DNA of 64,000 nucleotides from the NCBI GenBank assembly GCA_022559845.1, contig CM040129.1, positions 1,984,001 through 2,048,000 of the forward strand. Direction: 5' to 3'. How positions within the stretch are numbered: position 1 is the stretch's first letter; the number at the start of each line of letters is the position of its first letter. Of the stretch, positions 24,140-35,039 are shown piece by piece. Below the pieces are notes generated by a model that searched no databases, was not told the origin of the DNA, and saw only the letters and a program-made list of their open reading frames with translations. The position numbers and the translations under genes were made by a program. The DNA is from Amorphophallus konjac. Its lineage: Eukaryota; Streptophyta; Magnoliopsida; Alismatales; Araceae.

Positions 24140-25879
24140 TGTTGACACCCGTTTTATACCGATAATTTGAGTCGTTTCTCTTACTCCCAATAATTGATGC
24201 CCTAAGTTGTCCATCATTTGTTGGGCCATTTTTTGTGGCACGTCCTGGGCCCATTTTATGGGTAGCCTCCCTCCTTGGTAAAGGTCGTATCAATTCAGGG
24301 CTTATCGGACCTTGGCTTTGATTAATTGAACTGTTTTATAAAAGTCAAGTACCCAAGATCATGAACGGTCCAACATCAGCCGTTCAAAACTGGGGCGGTT
24401 GATACCAGACCGTTCATACATTTCGGCTATTTTCTGAGGATTTTCTTAATATTCACCGACAGGCTTTTGCGCGGCTCTACCATGCCCGTTCAAACTAATG
24501 GACGGGCGAATGCCAACCGCCCCTATCTCAGAGTCCTACGCGTATTAATCTCCACAGACAATTATCCAGATGTTTGAATTATCACTGACAAGCTTAATAC
24601 GGCTTAGATTGGACAATTCTACGTTGGAGCGGTCGCCAAGGCGCCGTTCATCTCTCAGAGTCCGACGCCGGCCGTTTCGGTTTGTTCGAGCGATAATTGG
24701 GCTAATTATCTGATTTAATTCCATTTCCACCGACAGGTTGAACGGTCTGAACATAACCGTTCAAGATGTGAGCGGTCTATCGTTAGACCGTTCATCCCTT
24801 AGATGGAGGTTTTTTAACAGATTTTCATCCTTTCATGCTTGGTTTTATCCCTGATTTGTTTTAACGATTTCTCCGTGGATAATCTGCCATTTTTGATGCC
24901 GTTTCGTCTGGATGGAAGATAAGGATATTATCTACGAATTTTCTTTTGCCAATTCGGCCTAAAAATGTCTAAAAACCCTAATTTCAAGGCTGGCTTTCTA
25001 GGCTCTATAAATAGACCCTAGCGGCCGGACGTCAGAAGGGGGGGAATTTTGGTCGACGGTGAAGCCTTGCCGCATTTCCGAACGACCTAGCACCAAGGAG
25101 GGAGGCTCTCTACATCCTTACGAGCCTCCGGTTCAGGGAGTAGTCCGTGTGTCGAGTCATAGTGTCATTTTTCTGATTTCTTCATCATCTGTCGCATGCG
25201 TTGTTCTCTCTCTGCGTTTCCCTCATTTTTCTCCCCATGCATACACCCACCTACGTTTTTGTCATCCTAGGGGTTTAAAACCCCCCAGGTATCCCCCTAT
25301 CCATTTGTTTATGCTTAATTCTTCTTACATGAACGCGTACTACGTCATTTAGTCCTAATCTGGGTGTCTCTTCTGTGTCTCCACATTGTTTTGCAGGTCA
25401 GCACTTCATCAGCACGAGGCCCATCCCCTCTGGCCGGCTGGAGAGGGTGGAGGTGAACCCTTTTGCAACTCTTGGCGTGGTGGGCGTGCGCGGTTCCTTT
25501 AGGCCCGTTCAAGACGACGAGCGGCATCCACTGCACCGCCCTTCTTCATTCTGCGGTTCACTTCAAGCCGCCCATCTTCCAGGAGTTCTTCTTCCCGCGC
25601 GTTCGGCAGCACTCTTAGACGGCCTATCGTAGGGCCGTGTGTCTTTAAGGCGGTTCTGCATCGACCGCGCATCCTCCTAGTGCTGCGTCAAGGCGAGTGT
25701 CTCCCCTTCCTTTCCAAAGTACGGTACGCTAGTCACGTGCTGCGCTTTGGTGGCGATCACGGTCACTCTCTATTTTTCTCCATCCTCTCACTGCGCTTTG
25801 TTTGTTATTCCCGATATTATTGCTTTATTCATAACCTATCATCCACCAAGTGAGGAGAGGAGAGTAATATATATCTACA
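24140..25879 (+). repeat. 5' LTR of Tat element
   Basis: TGTTGACACC...ATCTACA, 1740 bp. It contains inverted-repeat motifs (CGGTCTATCGTTAGACCG at 24773-24790; weaker ones from 24362) and TATAAATA at 25006-25013. A 12-mer identical to the start of the primer site (TGGCGATCACGG, 25751-25762) lies about 120 bp before its end. Confidence 0.93.
25006..25013 (+). promoter_or_regulatory. LTR TATA box
   Basis: TATAAATA in the context CTCTATAAATAGACC, a strong plant TATA context. The 3' LTR has the same at 44142-44149. Confidence 0.75.
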
Positions 25880-25888
25880 CCCCTTTTG

Positions 25889-25905
25889 TGGCGATCACGG
25901 TGGGA
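25889..25905 (+). other. Primer-binding site of Tat element
   Basis: TGGCGATCACGGTGGGA begins 9 bases after the LTR end and starts with TGG, the complement of a tRNA CCA end. Tat-lineage elements often use tRNA-Arg; the exact tRNA was not determined here. Confidence 0.6.
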
Positions 25906-27117
25906 CAACCAATGCCCATCGTGCCTTTGAGTTGCTGACCCTCCTTATTTGTTGTCCAAGTTTTCTCCTAAGGGTGATTTGTAGGGTGAATGCGCTTTCT
26001 GTCCTCTGGGAGCCTACGCGGTTCTCCCTGGGCCGCCCACCCACGGGAGCGGTTCATACCCTACCGTCCATCCCCTGCAGTCGGAGCCAGCTTCATCGCT
26101 ATTTCCTGTTACACACGGTGCTAGATACACCGTTCATACTGTAGAGCGGCGGCGAGCTGGCCGTTCAGTTTGCCAGCACAGGTACGTCATGGTCTGTTCT
26201 TATTGTAGGTACGCGGATGATTGAGGGCCGTTCCTGAGGTTACACGGTTGACAAGTGACTGTCTTTCAAGTATTCTCCTGCCGTTGCTCTCTCATTTTTT
26301 TAGGTTCTGTGATTACGCTGTAGTTCTGTGTTCTCCCTGGGTTAGACGGTTTTACATACATCGTTCTACTATTGGGGCGGCCGAAGAGGGGCCGTTCATC
26401 TGATGCAACAGCGTGTTTGTGTTATACTTTAATTGTCATATTCTATGTGGTTTGCTATGCTTGGTGCTACTCATTGACTTCCCCCCTGCTCTCTTATCAT
26501 CATTGTATTACCATGCTTTTCGTTGATCATGTGTATACTTGCTCATTGATTGATAGCTACTAGGCTAGTTTGTGCATGCGCTCCGGCGCGCATAGGTGCA
26601 TCGACCTCTTCTCATATTAGTTGCATTCCTACCGAGGTAGGGTTTCCTCTCGTCTCCATATTCCTTGGAGCCGACTAGGGACCTTGCTGAGGACCTCCGT
26701 AAGCCCCTGTGAGCCATGGATTCTCACACGGACGCTGGGCGGGTTGTACCGTATCCACCCCGGTCTAGAATTGCATCCGCGAGCAAGAGATCCTGATAGA
26801 GTCACACAGTTCCTCACTTCTTATCCCAGTTAGGCGCCTAGTGGTTGAGCGGACTTATATTTTCATTAATCCACTAAAGCTTGAAGAAGAAGATATAATG
26901 AATTGACGAGCATCATTGTAAGAACTTGATTGCATTACCGTGTGATTCTGCTCTCATCTCTCTCCATTGTATGTTTATTAGTTGCTTGGTAGATTTGGTT
27001 GATTAGCCTTGCTGGCTCTAGTCCTAGGTGTCCTGCCTTCTTCTCCCACGATCATCTCCTAGGGTTGACTCTTATTTCCATTCCTACTCCAACCCTTTGT
27101 TCGATTCCTCATCTTCC
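25906..27117 (+). other. Non-coding leader of Tat element
   Basis: About 1.2 kb between primer site and gag with no supported CDS. It holds several ACGG/CCGT inverted motifs and a block (about 26690-26800) resembling 55610-55700. Confidence 0.5.
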
Positions 27118-29160
27118 ATGTCGTCATACGACTTCTCTCCGGCCCACGAGGACTCCCTTCCTCGTGGTCTCCTTGAGGACCCACCTAGGGTCACCCATTT
27201 GCAGGGAGGAGAGGGGACGGCCCCTTCACTCCCGACCATTCTTGGTGAGGGTCACTGATCCTCTCTTCCAAACCCGCCCAACCAGAGTTCAGCTAGTATG
27301 ATCCTCGATATGATGGCCCAGTTGGACCCCACCCAGCTCCATCTCATCAGACAAGCTTTGCAAGGGGGCGATGCCCCGACCTCAATTCCTACTCACGGCA
27401 CGACCATTGCTGCCATCACATCCCCCGTGATCGGGACCACCTCCGCGGCTCCCATTGACCTTACTTCTGTCCGCCCTCCGACTTTTCGCCATCCCAATAT
27501 AGAAATGGGCCAGGCTTCCACCTCGGTCCATCAACAGCTTGATAAAGGAAAGTCCCCCCTCCCCTCTGTTCCTTACCTTGATCCGTACACCACGATTGCT
27601 CCATCACCTCAAGCCCCCATAGTCCCGACGGACTATGCTAGGTTACAGTCAGGGGCGGCCCAGTTGGCTCATGCGGATATGGGCCCTTCCTCAGCCCATT
27701 ATCCCTCTTACAGTTTTCCCCCTTCATCAGCTTATCCTTTGGCCGCCTATCCAGGTATTACTCCTCTCGCTCCTTCCCCTCCTTCCCGGGAACGGGAAAT
27801 TCTTGACAAATGGGCTGCTGTGCAGCAACAAATTGATCTCCTCCACAAGCGGGTCAGCCCGCAATCTCTTGCCGATGTCCCTATCCCTAACTTCAGGGAC
27901 ATGCGTTTTCCTTCTCAGTCTGAACTCCCCGTGTACCGCAAATACGATGGGAATGGCAACCCGTTCATCCATGTCCGGGAGTTCTTGTACGAATCGGCAC
28001 AGTTCCAGCAGGATGATCGCTTGATGGCCTATTTGTTCCGTCGGTCTCTGGAGGGGGTCGCTTTGGAATGGTTCTACACCTTGCCTATGGAGGAGGCCGA
28101 GAATTTCAAGACAGTTAAGGAAAGGTTTATACAGAGGTTTCAGGATCGGGTCAGACCCGAGTACTCTTTCACTGACCTAGTGGCGGAGAAGATGAAGCCG
28201 GAGGAAGACTTCGCAACCTATGCAGACCGCTGGAGGCAGATGGCCTCACGTGTGCCCGGGCAGATTCCGGAAGAGGAAAAAGTGAAGTTGTTAATTTCCA
28301 ATGCTACGCCAACTTTCAGAAACATTCTGGCAATGAATGATATCGCAAATATGCACCAGCTATACAGCAGAGCTAGGTTTATTCAAACCCAATTCAAGGA
28401 CTCCCCCATCCATTCTCTATTCGAGGCCCAGAAGCCCAAAGCCACCAAGAAAACCCAAGGCCCCGTCACTGAGGGAGTACAAATTAATGAGCAAGTCCAG
28501 GCCGTTCAATTCCCCCAACAAGCCGCGCCATCCCGCTTCCCACCGCCTCAGCGCAACCCCCAGTTCGCTACTTCGCAAGCTCCCCAGCCCACCTTCCAAG
28601 TCCCGCAATACCCTCAACAGGCACCTCCGCCACCCCAACCGCCTCAGCGGCCCCCGCAGTACAATAATGTTCCTCCACCCACCACCTATGGCCCTGCTCG
28701 ACCAGCTCCAAAAAGGGCTCATTACCCTCCTCTTCCGGAGACCTTGCCAGATATTTTCTCGGCTTTAATGTATACTGGTGACCTTCAGTTGCCTCCTGAA
28801 CGCCCGAACTGGAATCCGGCTGCCGACCAATCCCGATATTGTATATTCCATCGGCAACCCGGGCACACGATAGAGCGATGCTACCAGTTCAGAGACCTGG
28901 TGTATGATTTGCATGAGGGCCAGAGGATTGATTGGGCCCAGATGCACCAGTTAATTGAGGATATTAAACAGAGGCAAAGGCAAGCCAGGCAGCAGCAGGC
29001 GGCACCTCAGCAACCCCCGCAACAGCAACCTCAGCAGCAACAGCAACCTCAACCGCAGCAGCAAGACCTTGGGATCCATCAGAATCCCATGCCAGTACAT
29101 CAACCCGCTCCCCCACAACAACAGCAGCCGCCGGCCCCAGCACAAGTGAATATGGTCTAG
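27118..29160 (+). pseudogene. Gag of Tat element
   Basis: The likely start is ATG 27118; an in-frame TGA at 27256-27258 cuts it and the main open part runs 27298-29160. The retrotransposon gag domain is clear (about 27930-28410: YRKYDGNGNPFIHVREFL, ALEWFYTLP, FATYADRWRQMASRVPG). It is followed by a proline/glutamine-rich region and a zinc-binding motif of unusual type, CIFHRQPGHTIERC (C-x2-H-x4-H-x4-C), seen also in element 56752-64000. The C-terminus is a poly-Gln/Pro tail. It ends at TAG 29158-29160, while the same frame stays open and proline-rich to 29634, so that stop may be a mutation. Confidence 0.85.
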
Positions 29161-29513
29161 CGCCCAGCTCCCAACGTTGGGTGGACGTTTGATGATGAGA
29201 CCCCCGCACATCTCTTGGCCTTCCACCACCACTACTCTCCCACACCTGCCATCCCCTCCATTCTTAGGCCCGCCATTCCGACCGTTACACCACTCGTCAC
29301 TTCTCCGCGTCGCCTCTTAGGCCCACTACATTCCCCTCTGCTCCGTCCGTCCTTTCACCACCACCCGCCATACCTCCCGTCATTTCCCCTAAGTTTAACC
29401 CTTCACCCATTTCCCCTCCACCAGGGCCTATTAAACCCACTTCAGTCATCCTCACCTCCATCTCCACGCCATTCACCTACCCCACCAGGCCAAGCGGGGG
29501 TCCAATCCAGGCC

Positions 29514-31307
29514 GTGCCAGCATCACAATGCGCCCTTCGGAGTGGGCGTCCTTTCCAAAGAATTTTTCCTACTCCAGGTGCGTCTGCACCAAACCCCGCA
29601 GTTTCCTCCCCTACAGTTGAGCCAGAAGAGATAGACCCTGTGCCGGGCACAAGATATGACTTATTACAGCACTTAGACCGGCTGCCGGCTAAAATCTCAG
29701 TGTTAGAACTAATCAAGAGGTCGCCACTACACCAAGATGCCCTGAAGATCTTCCTACAGAAAGTTATGGTGAGTGAAGATGTGGCAGTGGATAGTCTGCC
29801 CTCGATCTTGGCCACGATCACAAAGGGGCCCTCTATTGCATTTGCTGAGTCAGAGCTAGCACCTCCTGAGGCACGGCAGATGTCGTTATGTATCACCATC
29901 TCTCTAAACAAGACAGCCGTGGAATCCGCCCTTGTGGACACGGGGGCGTCAATAAATGTCTACCCATTGAGTACCCTTCGTGCTTGCAATATATCAGAGG
30001 ACATGCTCAAGCCGACGCAGACTACCATAGCAGCTTATGATAACTCCAGACGTGCTTGTCACGGAATGGTGACTGTGCAGGCCGAGCTAGGGCCCTTAGT
30101 CATGGATGTGGAATTTTATGTGCTGGACATAGACCCGATGTTCAAAGCTATTCTGGGCCGTCAATGGTTGAATAGTTTGAATGCCGTCCCCTCGACGGCC
30201 CATCAATGTCTAAAGTTCCCATTCCAAGGACGAGTGGTCAAAGTAAAGAGTGTTTCCACGGTTCAAAATGTTGACGCCATAGCCGCCAAGATTCTGCCCA
30301 CACTGTGGCCGAGTAACAGGCCTGTTCTATCTGTCATGGACTTAAACTACTCGTGGGCATATGCGTCACGCAAGCCCACCACTACATCAACCAATGTGAA
30401 GGTCATGCCCAAAATGAGAGACTCCAAAGGGTGGCACCTAATTCTAAAATTGGGCTATCAGCCAGGCCGAGGACTCGGTGCACAATTACAGGGCCGAACC
30501 AACCCTGTTCCCAAAGGAAGGAAGATGGGCCGTCGGGGCCTCGGTTATCATGAATCCTCCATGTCGATGCTTGGGGACTCTGGGTCGTTGACCTGGGATT
30601 ACCGGCAACATTTTGTGAAGGGTCCGTTGCAGCCCGGCACCTTGAAGACCTCGCCGTCCGGCCTCGAAGAAAAGATAGACAAAGCTTGTGTTGTTACTAA
30701 TCCGCCACCATCACCGCAAGGGCTAGCCGATGACTTGGGAGACCTCTCTGATTGCTTTACGAGGATGTTTTATGAAAAAGAGAGTGAACCAAAGAAGAAG
30801 GAGACGCAGCTGGTAAAGCGTCCTCCGATGCCATTGGCCCGCCAGGGGCCGCGGAAGACAGGGAGCTCCACCGCTACTTATTCCATGTCCCCGTCCCGTC
30901 TTGCTTCCTGGTTTCAACAATTGGATTCTGTCCCTCGTTCCCCTCCACTCATGGTCGACCCGTGCTTCGCGGAGAGACCCGAAATTTTATTCGTTCCATG
31001 TGCTTGCGGGCGCTGTCCGCCCATTGATCTGTCAACCCTATTCACTCCTCCTCCCCCTGGGGCTCAGCTCCATGAAATGTGGTTTTCGTCTTCTGATCCT
31101 TTCTTTGACTGCATCTTCCCAGAGTTGTTTCCCATGCAGCTTCCTCCTCCTCCGTCTTCTTCCTCCTGCTGCGTGATCACCTCCAGCCTCCAAAAAAAAT
31201 GCCAATTTCAAAACGGAGGTCTCCATGGAAGATTACGCTATGTTCTACCCAGATCCCCAGGGGCACGAGACCCCTGTTCCTCTTCCGATAGAGTTTCTCT
31301 CCTCTAA
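29514..31307 (+). CDS. Protease with G-patch domain (Tat element)
   Basis: 597 codons, open. The retropepsin active-site motif VDTGASINVY is at residues ~141-150 and the ILGRQWLNSL flap-side motif follows ~70 residues later. A G-patch (KGWHLILKLGYQPGRGLGAQL, then a basic GRKMGRRGLGYHE) is at about residues 305-350. G-patch modules bind RNA or RNA helicases; in retroviruses of the Mason-Pfizer type a G-patch also follows protease. The frame overlaps the next one by 83 bp (31225-31307), so expression of pol would need a shift, or one of the two frames carries an indel. Confidence 0.85.
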   Translation: MPASQCALRSGRPFQRIFPTPGASAPNPAVSSPTVEPEEIDPVPGTRYDLLQHLDRLPAKISVLELIKRSPLHQDALKIFLQKVMVSEDVAVDSLPSILATITKGPSIAFAESELAPPEARQMSLCITISLNKTAVESALVDTGASINVYPLSTLRACNISEDMLKPTQTTIAAYDNSRRACHGMVTVQAELGPLVMDVEFYVLDIDPMFKAILGRQWLNSLNAVPSTAHQCLKFPFQGRVVKVKSVSTVQNVDAIAAKILPTLWPSNRPVLSVMDLNYSWAYASRKPTTTSTNVKVMPKMRDSKGWHLILKLGYQPGRGLGAQLQGRTNPVPKGRKMGRRGLGYHESSMSMLGDSGSLTWDYRQHFVKGPLQPGTLKTSPSGLEEKIDKACVVTNPPPSPQGLADDLGDLSDCFTRMFYEKESEPKKKETQLVKRPPMPLARQGPRKTGSSTATYSMSPSRLASWFQQLDSVPRSPPLMVDPCFAERPEILFVPCACGRCPPIDLSTLFTPPPPGAQLHEMWFSSSDPFFDCIFPELFPMQLPPPPSSSSCCVITSSLQKKCQFQNGGLHGRLRYVLPRSPGARDPCSSSDRVSLL

Positions 31308-33693
31308 ATCGGATGTACAGTGTACAGAGTCTTCTAGGTTGGTCGAGTCAGTCAGGGAAGAGTCTAGTTCGAGTTTTGTCAGCCCATCCACGTCTACGGC
31401 ACCCGCCGTAGTGCGCCCCCCCAAAACCGTTCCCGATAGGTTTCTACAAGATTTGGTTGGAAGATGTCATGCTCTGTTAAGGTGTCCGGAATTTGTAGAG
31501 ACCGCGATTGTCTTGGAAGATGATGAGGGAATTGATGAGGTATGGAGCAAGGATGGATTAGGAGTATATGAAATTGTGAATGAGAAAGACCCAGTAGATG
31601 ATGAGGAAGATGAAATGGATGACACTGCCGACCTATATGCCCAAGGCTTGAAAAAGTTCGACGAGCCTTCCGTAGCAGTGGATGAATCCACTAAGGAAAT
31701 TAACCTCGGAACAGAAGAGGACCCCAGGCCCATACTTATTTCCGCCAATCTCCCTCCTCAAGTCGAAGAGGAACTTGTCAAAGTCTTGAGGGAGTACAGC
31801 GATTCTTTCGCCTGGTCCTACGAAGACATGACGGGCCTTGACCCCGCCTTGGTCGAACACAGGCTGATTCTCAAACCAGGGGCAACGCCCGTTAAACAGA
31901 AAGCAAGGAGATTCCACCCACATATGGCCTTGAGGATTAAGGAAGAAGTCGATAAATTGCATAAGGCCCGGTTCATTAGAGTTGTGCTGTACCCACAATG
32001 GGTGGCGAACATAGTCCCGGTAATGAAGAAAGATGGTAAAATTCGAATCTGTATTGACTTCAGGGACTTAAACAAGGCATGTCCGAAAGATGATTTTCCC
32101 CTTCCTCACATCGATGTCTTGGTCGATAATACAGCTGGGTACGAAGCCCTCTCCTTCATGGATGGTTACTCAGGGTATAACCAAATCCTTCTGGCTCCGG
32201 AGGATCAAGAAAAGACCTCGTTCACCACACCTTGGGGCACGTACTGCTACGTCGTTATGCCATTTGGGTTGAAAAATGCAGGTGCCACCTACCAAAGAGC
32301 GATGATGGCTATCTTCCACGATATGATGCACGTTTATCTAGAAGCTTATGTGGATGATATTTTAGTCAAATCGAGGTCACAAGAAGAGCACCCCGCCATT
32401 CTGGCCAAGGTGTTGCAAAGGGCTAGGGAGTACAAGTTAAAGATGAATCCAAAGAAATGTGTGTTCGGAGTTGCATCAGGGAAATTGCTCGGGTTTATAG
32501 TTAGTAAACGGGGGATTCAGATCGATCCAAACAAGGCAAAGGCCATTATGAAAATGCTGCCGCCAAAGAACATCACTGAGCTTCGAGGTTTGATCGGGCG
32601 TTTGCAATTTATCAGGAGATTCATATCTCAGCATTCGCAAAGATGCCGCCCGTTTTATGAATTACTAAAGACAGGCGCGAAATTTGAATGGAATGAACAA
32701 TGTCAGAAGGCCTATGAGGAACTCAAGGTTTATCTCTCTAATCCCCCGGTTCTACAACCACCCATCTCCGGGAAACCCCTGATCCTGTACATTTCTGTAA
32801 TTGAGGACTCCCTAGGAGCTGTTCTAGCGCAGGTAGACGATGAAGGAAAGGAAAGGGCGGCGTACTATCTCTCAAGGTTATTTAATCCCGCTGAATCCAA
32901 GTACACTGCTATGGAGAAAACCTGTGCAGCACTAGTGTGGGTAGCGCAGAAGCTTAAGCACTATTTTCTTGCCCACGAGGTTAGGCTCATCTCTAGAATG
33001 GACCCCATTCGTTATCTGTTGGAAAAGCCAGTCCTTTCTAGTCGGCTAGCCCGCTGGCAAAGCTTTCTTTCCCAGTTCGACATCACCTTCATCATGCAGA
33101 AAGTGATCAAGGGATATGCTATTGCCGAGCACCTGGCTCATTCTCCTATCCCTCGCACTGATTCCATCCAGGACGAATTCCCCGATGAACACCTGGCGGT
33201 GATCACTCATCTTCCTTTCTGGTCCCTTCATTTCGATGGTGCCCTTAATTCCCAGGGCAGCGGAGTCGGCGCCGTTCTCCTTACTCCAGAAGGGGTAACC
33301 ATCCCCGTGGCATATCAACTTTCATTTCCCGCCACCAACAATATAGCCGAGTATGAGGCTCTCCTTGCCGGTCTGAAGCACGCCTACATCTTAGGCGCGC
33401 GATACCTTAACATCATAGGAGACTCTCAGCTGGTGCTGCGTCAAGTTTTGTCGACTTATCGCACCCGCGACCCTAAGCTCAAACCCTACCAGGATCTGGT
33501 CACGCTCTTGGCCAGGCAATTCAGGAAACTCGTCTATATTCACACTCCTCGTTCTCAGAATATCTTGGCCGATGCCCTTGCGTCGCTCGCCTCTTCCCTA
33601 TCACTTCCCCTGAGTCGCGCCACTGAGACCATTGTGGTCCAAAGGCTAGATGTTCCTTCTCTCAGGATCCCTGGTTCAACAATCTTAGAATGA
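31225..33693 (+). CDS. Reverse transcriptase - RNase H - archaeal-type RNase H
   Basis: 822 codons, open. RT spans about residues 230-440, with YVDDILV at about 375. Gypsy RNase H follows (about 510-640). A second RNase H of the archaeal type runs from about 667 (WSLHFDGALNSQGSG, NIAEYEALLAGL, GDSQLVLRQV, ILADALASLA). This dual arrangement defines the Tat lineage. Near 33660 the homologous reading moves to the next frame (DPWFNNLR), so the end IPGSTILE comes from a frameshift. Two TAG codons follow in that frame (33696, 33708) before integrase resumes. Confidence 0.92.
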   Translation: MEDYAMFYPDPQGHETPVPLPIEFLSSKSDVQCTESSRLVESVREESSSSFVSPSTSTAPAVVRPPKTVPDRFLQDLVGRCHALLRCPEFVETAIVLEDDEGIDEVWSKDGLGVYEIVNEKDPVDDEEDEMDDTADLYAQGLKKFDEPSVAVDESTKEINLGTEEDPRPILISANLPPQVEEELVKVLREYSDSFAWSYEDMTGLDPALVEHRLILKPGATPVKQKARRFHPHMALRIKEEVDKLHKARFIRVVLYPQWVANIVPVMKKDGKIRICIDFRDLNKACPKDDFPLPHIDVLVDNTAGYEALSFMDGYSGYNQILLAPEDQEKTSFTTPWGTYCYVVMPFGLKNAGATYQRAMMAIFHDMMHVYLEAYVDDILVKSRSQEEHPAILAKVLQRAREYKLKMNPKKCVFGVASGKLLGFIVSKRGIQIDPNKAKAIMKMLPPKNITELRGLIGRLQFIRRFISQHSQRCRPFYELLKTGAKFEWNEQCQKAYEELKVYLSNPPVLQPPISGKPLILYISVIEDSLGAVLAQVDDEGKERAAYYLSRLFNPAESKYTAMEKTCAALVWVAQKLKHYFLAHEVRLISRMDPIRYLLEKPVLSSRLARWQSFLSQFDITFIMQKVIKGYAIAEHLAHSPIPRTDSIQDEFPDEHLAVITHLPFWSLHFDGALNSQGSGVGAVLLTPEGVTIPVAYQLSFPATNNIAEYEALLAGLKHAYILGARYLNIIGDSQLVLRQVLSTYRTRDPKLKPYQDLVTLLARQFRKLVYIHTPRSQNILADALASLASSLSLPLSRATETIVVQRLDVPSLRIPGSTILE

Positions 33694-33716
33694 CGTAGAG
33701 AAGAAAATAGAAAGGG

Positions 33717-35039
33717 AGGAGAACAAAAGAAGTTTCATTAACTGAGCTCGAGGAGATCATTGAAGAGGAAGAACTGCCGTGGTTTTATGAGGTCGAGCAA
33801 TACTGCAAGGATGGTACATTTTCGGAAACGGCCAATGCTGAGCAGCGAAGGGCCATTAAAAGAGTCGCCGCAAGATACACGATCGTCGTCGGTGAATTGT
33901 ATAGGCGGGCTCTGAATGGAGTTCTAATGAGGTGTCTAGATGATGAAGAAGCTTAGAAAGTCATGGAAGCAGCCCACTCCAGCGAGTGTGGAGGGCATAT
34001 GAACGGACAGGCCTTGGCAAAGAAGATTCTTAGGCAGGGCTATTACTGGCCAACTCTAGAAGAAGATTGCTCCACCTATGTCCGTAGGTGTCTTCAGTGT
34101 CAAATCCATGCCGACAAAATCCATGCTCCGGCCTCTTCTCTTCATCCTATTACGGCCCCCTGGCCATTTTCTATGTGGGCATTTGATATCATCGGACCCC
34201 TCGGTGATCCGAATTCTGCTGTTAAACAGAAATCCTTCATTCTGACGGCTACGGAGTACTTTACCAAGTGGGCTGAAGCTGAAGCTTATGCAGAAATCAA
34301 AGCCGCCACAGTATGCCGCTTCATCATGAAGAACATTATCTCGCGGTTCGGGGTGCCAAGCGATATCGTCACCGACAATGGGCCTCAATTCGTCTCACAA
34401 GAACTCCAGGACCTCTGTAAGAAATTCAATATAGTTTTGCATCATTCATCACCATACTACCCCCAAGGTAATGGCCAGGCTGAGGCCACGAATAAAACCC
34501 TTCTTAAAATTATCAAGAAAACATGTGAATCACATAAATTTGCTGATTGGGCCGACAAATTGATAGAAGCTCTATGGGCTTACCGCACCTCCGTCCGCAC
34601 TCCCACAGGGCAGACTCCCTTTGCCCTCACCTATGGAATGGAAGCGGTGCTCCCGTATGAAATTCTGATCCCTTCCCTAAGGGTGCAGCTGGATAAGGAA
34701 CTTAATCTTGACGAACGTCGAGAGGCGTTGCTAGTCCAACTGGAACTCTTAGACGAAAAGAGGTTGAATGCGGCCAATCATGTTTCAGTATATCAAAAGC
34801 GCGTCTCACGATATTTTCAAAAGAAGGTCATCGAAAGGAAATTTCAAGTGGGTAATATGGTCTTGAAACGCAAATTCATCAGGTCAGCAGGCCCCAGGTC
34901 TAAGCTGCAACCCAACTGGGAAGGGCCCTTCGTAATCAAAGAAGCCTATCCGGGCAATGCGTATCGTCTAATTAACGCGGAGGGAGAGGAACTGCCAAAC
35001 CCGTGGAATGGGCTGTACTTAAAGCGTTTCTATCCTTAA
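33717..35039 (+). pseudogene. Integrase of Tat element
   Basis: Open from about 33717 except for TAG 33954-33956; the stretch from ATG 33963 gives 358 codons. Counting from that ATG, the HHCC zinc finger has H5, H12 and the CLQC pair at 43-46. The catalytic triad is D75 (WAFDIIGPL), D138 (VTDNGPQF) and E174 (GNGQAEATNK), a perfect DD35E. No chromodomain follows; the protein ends soon after the GPF-type C-terminal module (NWEGPFVI, NGLYLKRFYP). This agrees with the Tat lineage, which is non-chromoviral. Confidence 0.9.

Noticed and set aside
28417..28722. Antisense Arg/Gly-rich frames opposite gag (also 27727-27972, 28951-29245)
   Set aside because: Shadows of the Pro/Gln-rich gag coding strand; no domain and no independent signals.
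31225..33693. Endogenous pararetrovirus as source of the RT
   Set aside because: LTRs, target duplication, integrase and archaeal-type RNase H show a Tat-lineage retrotransposon; no movement protein is present.
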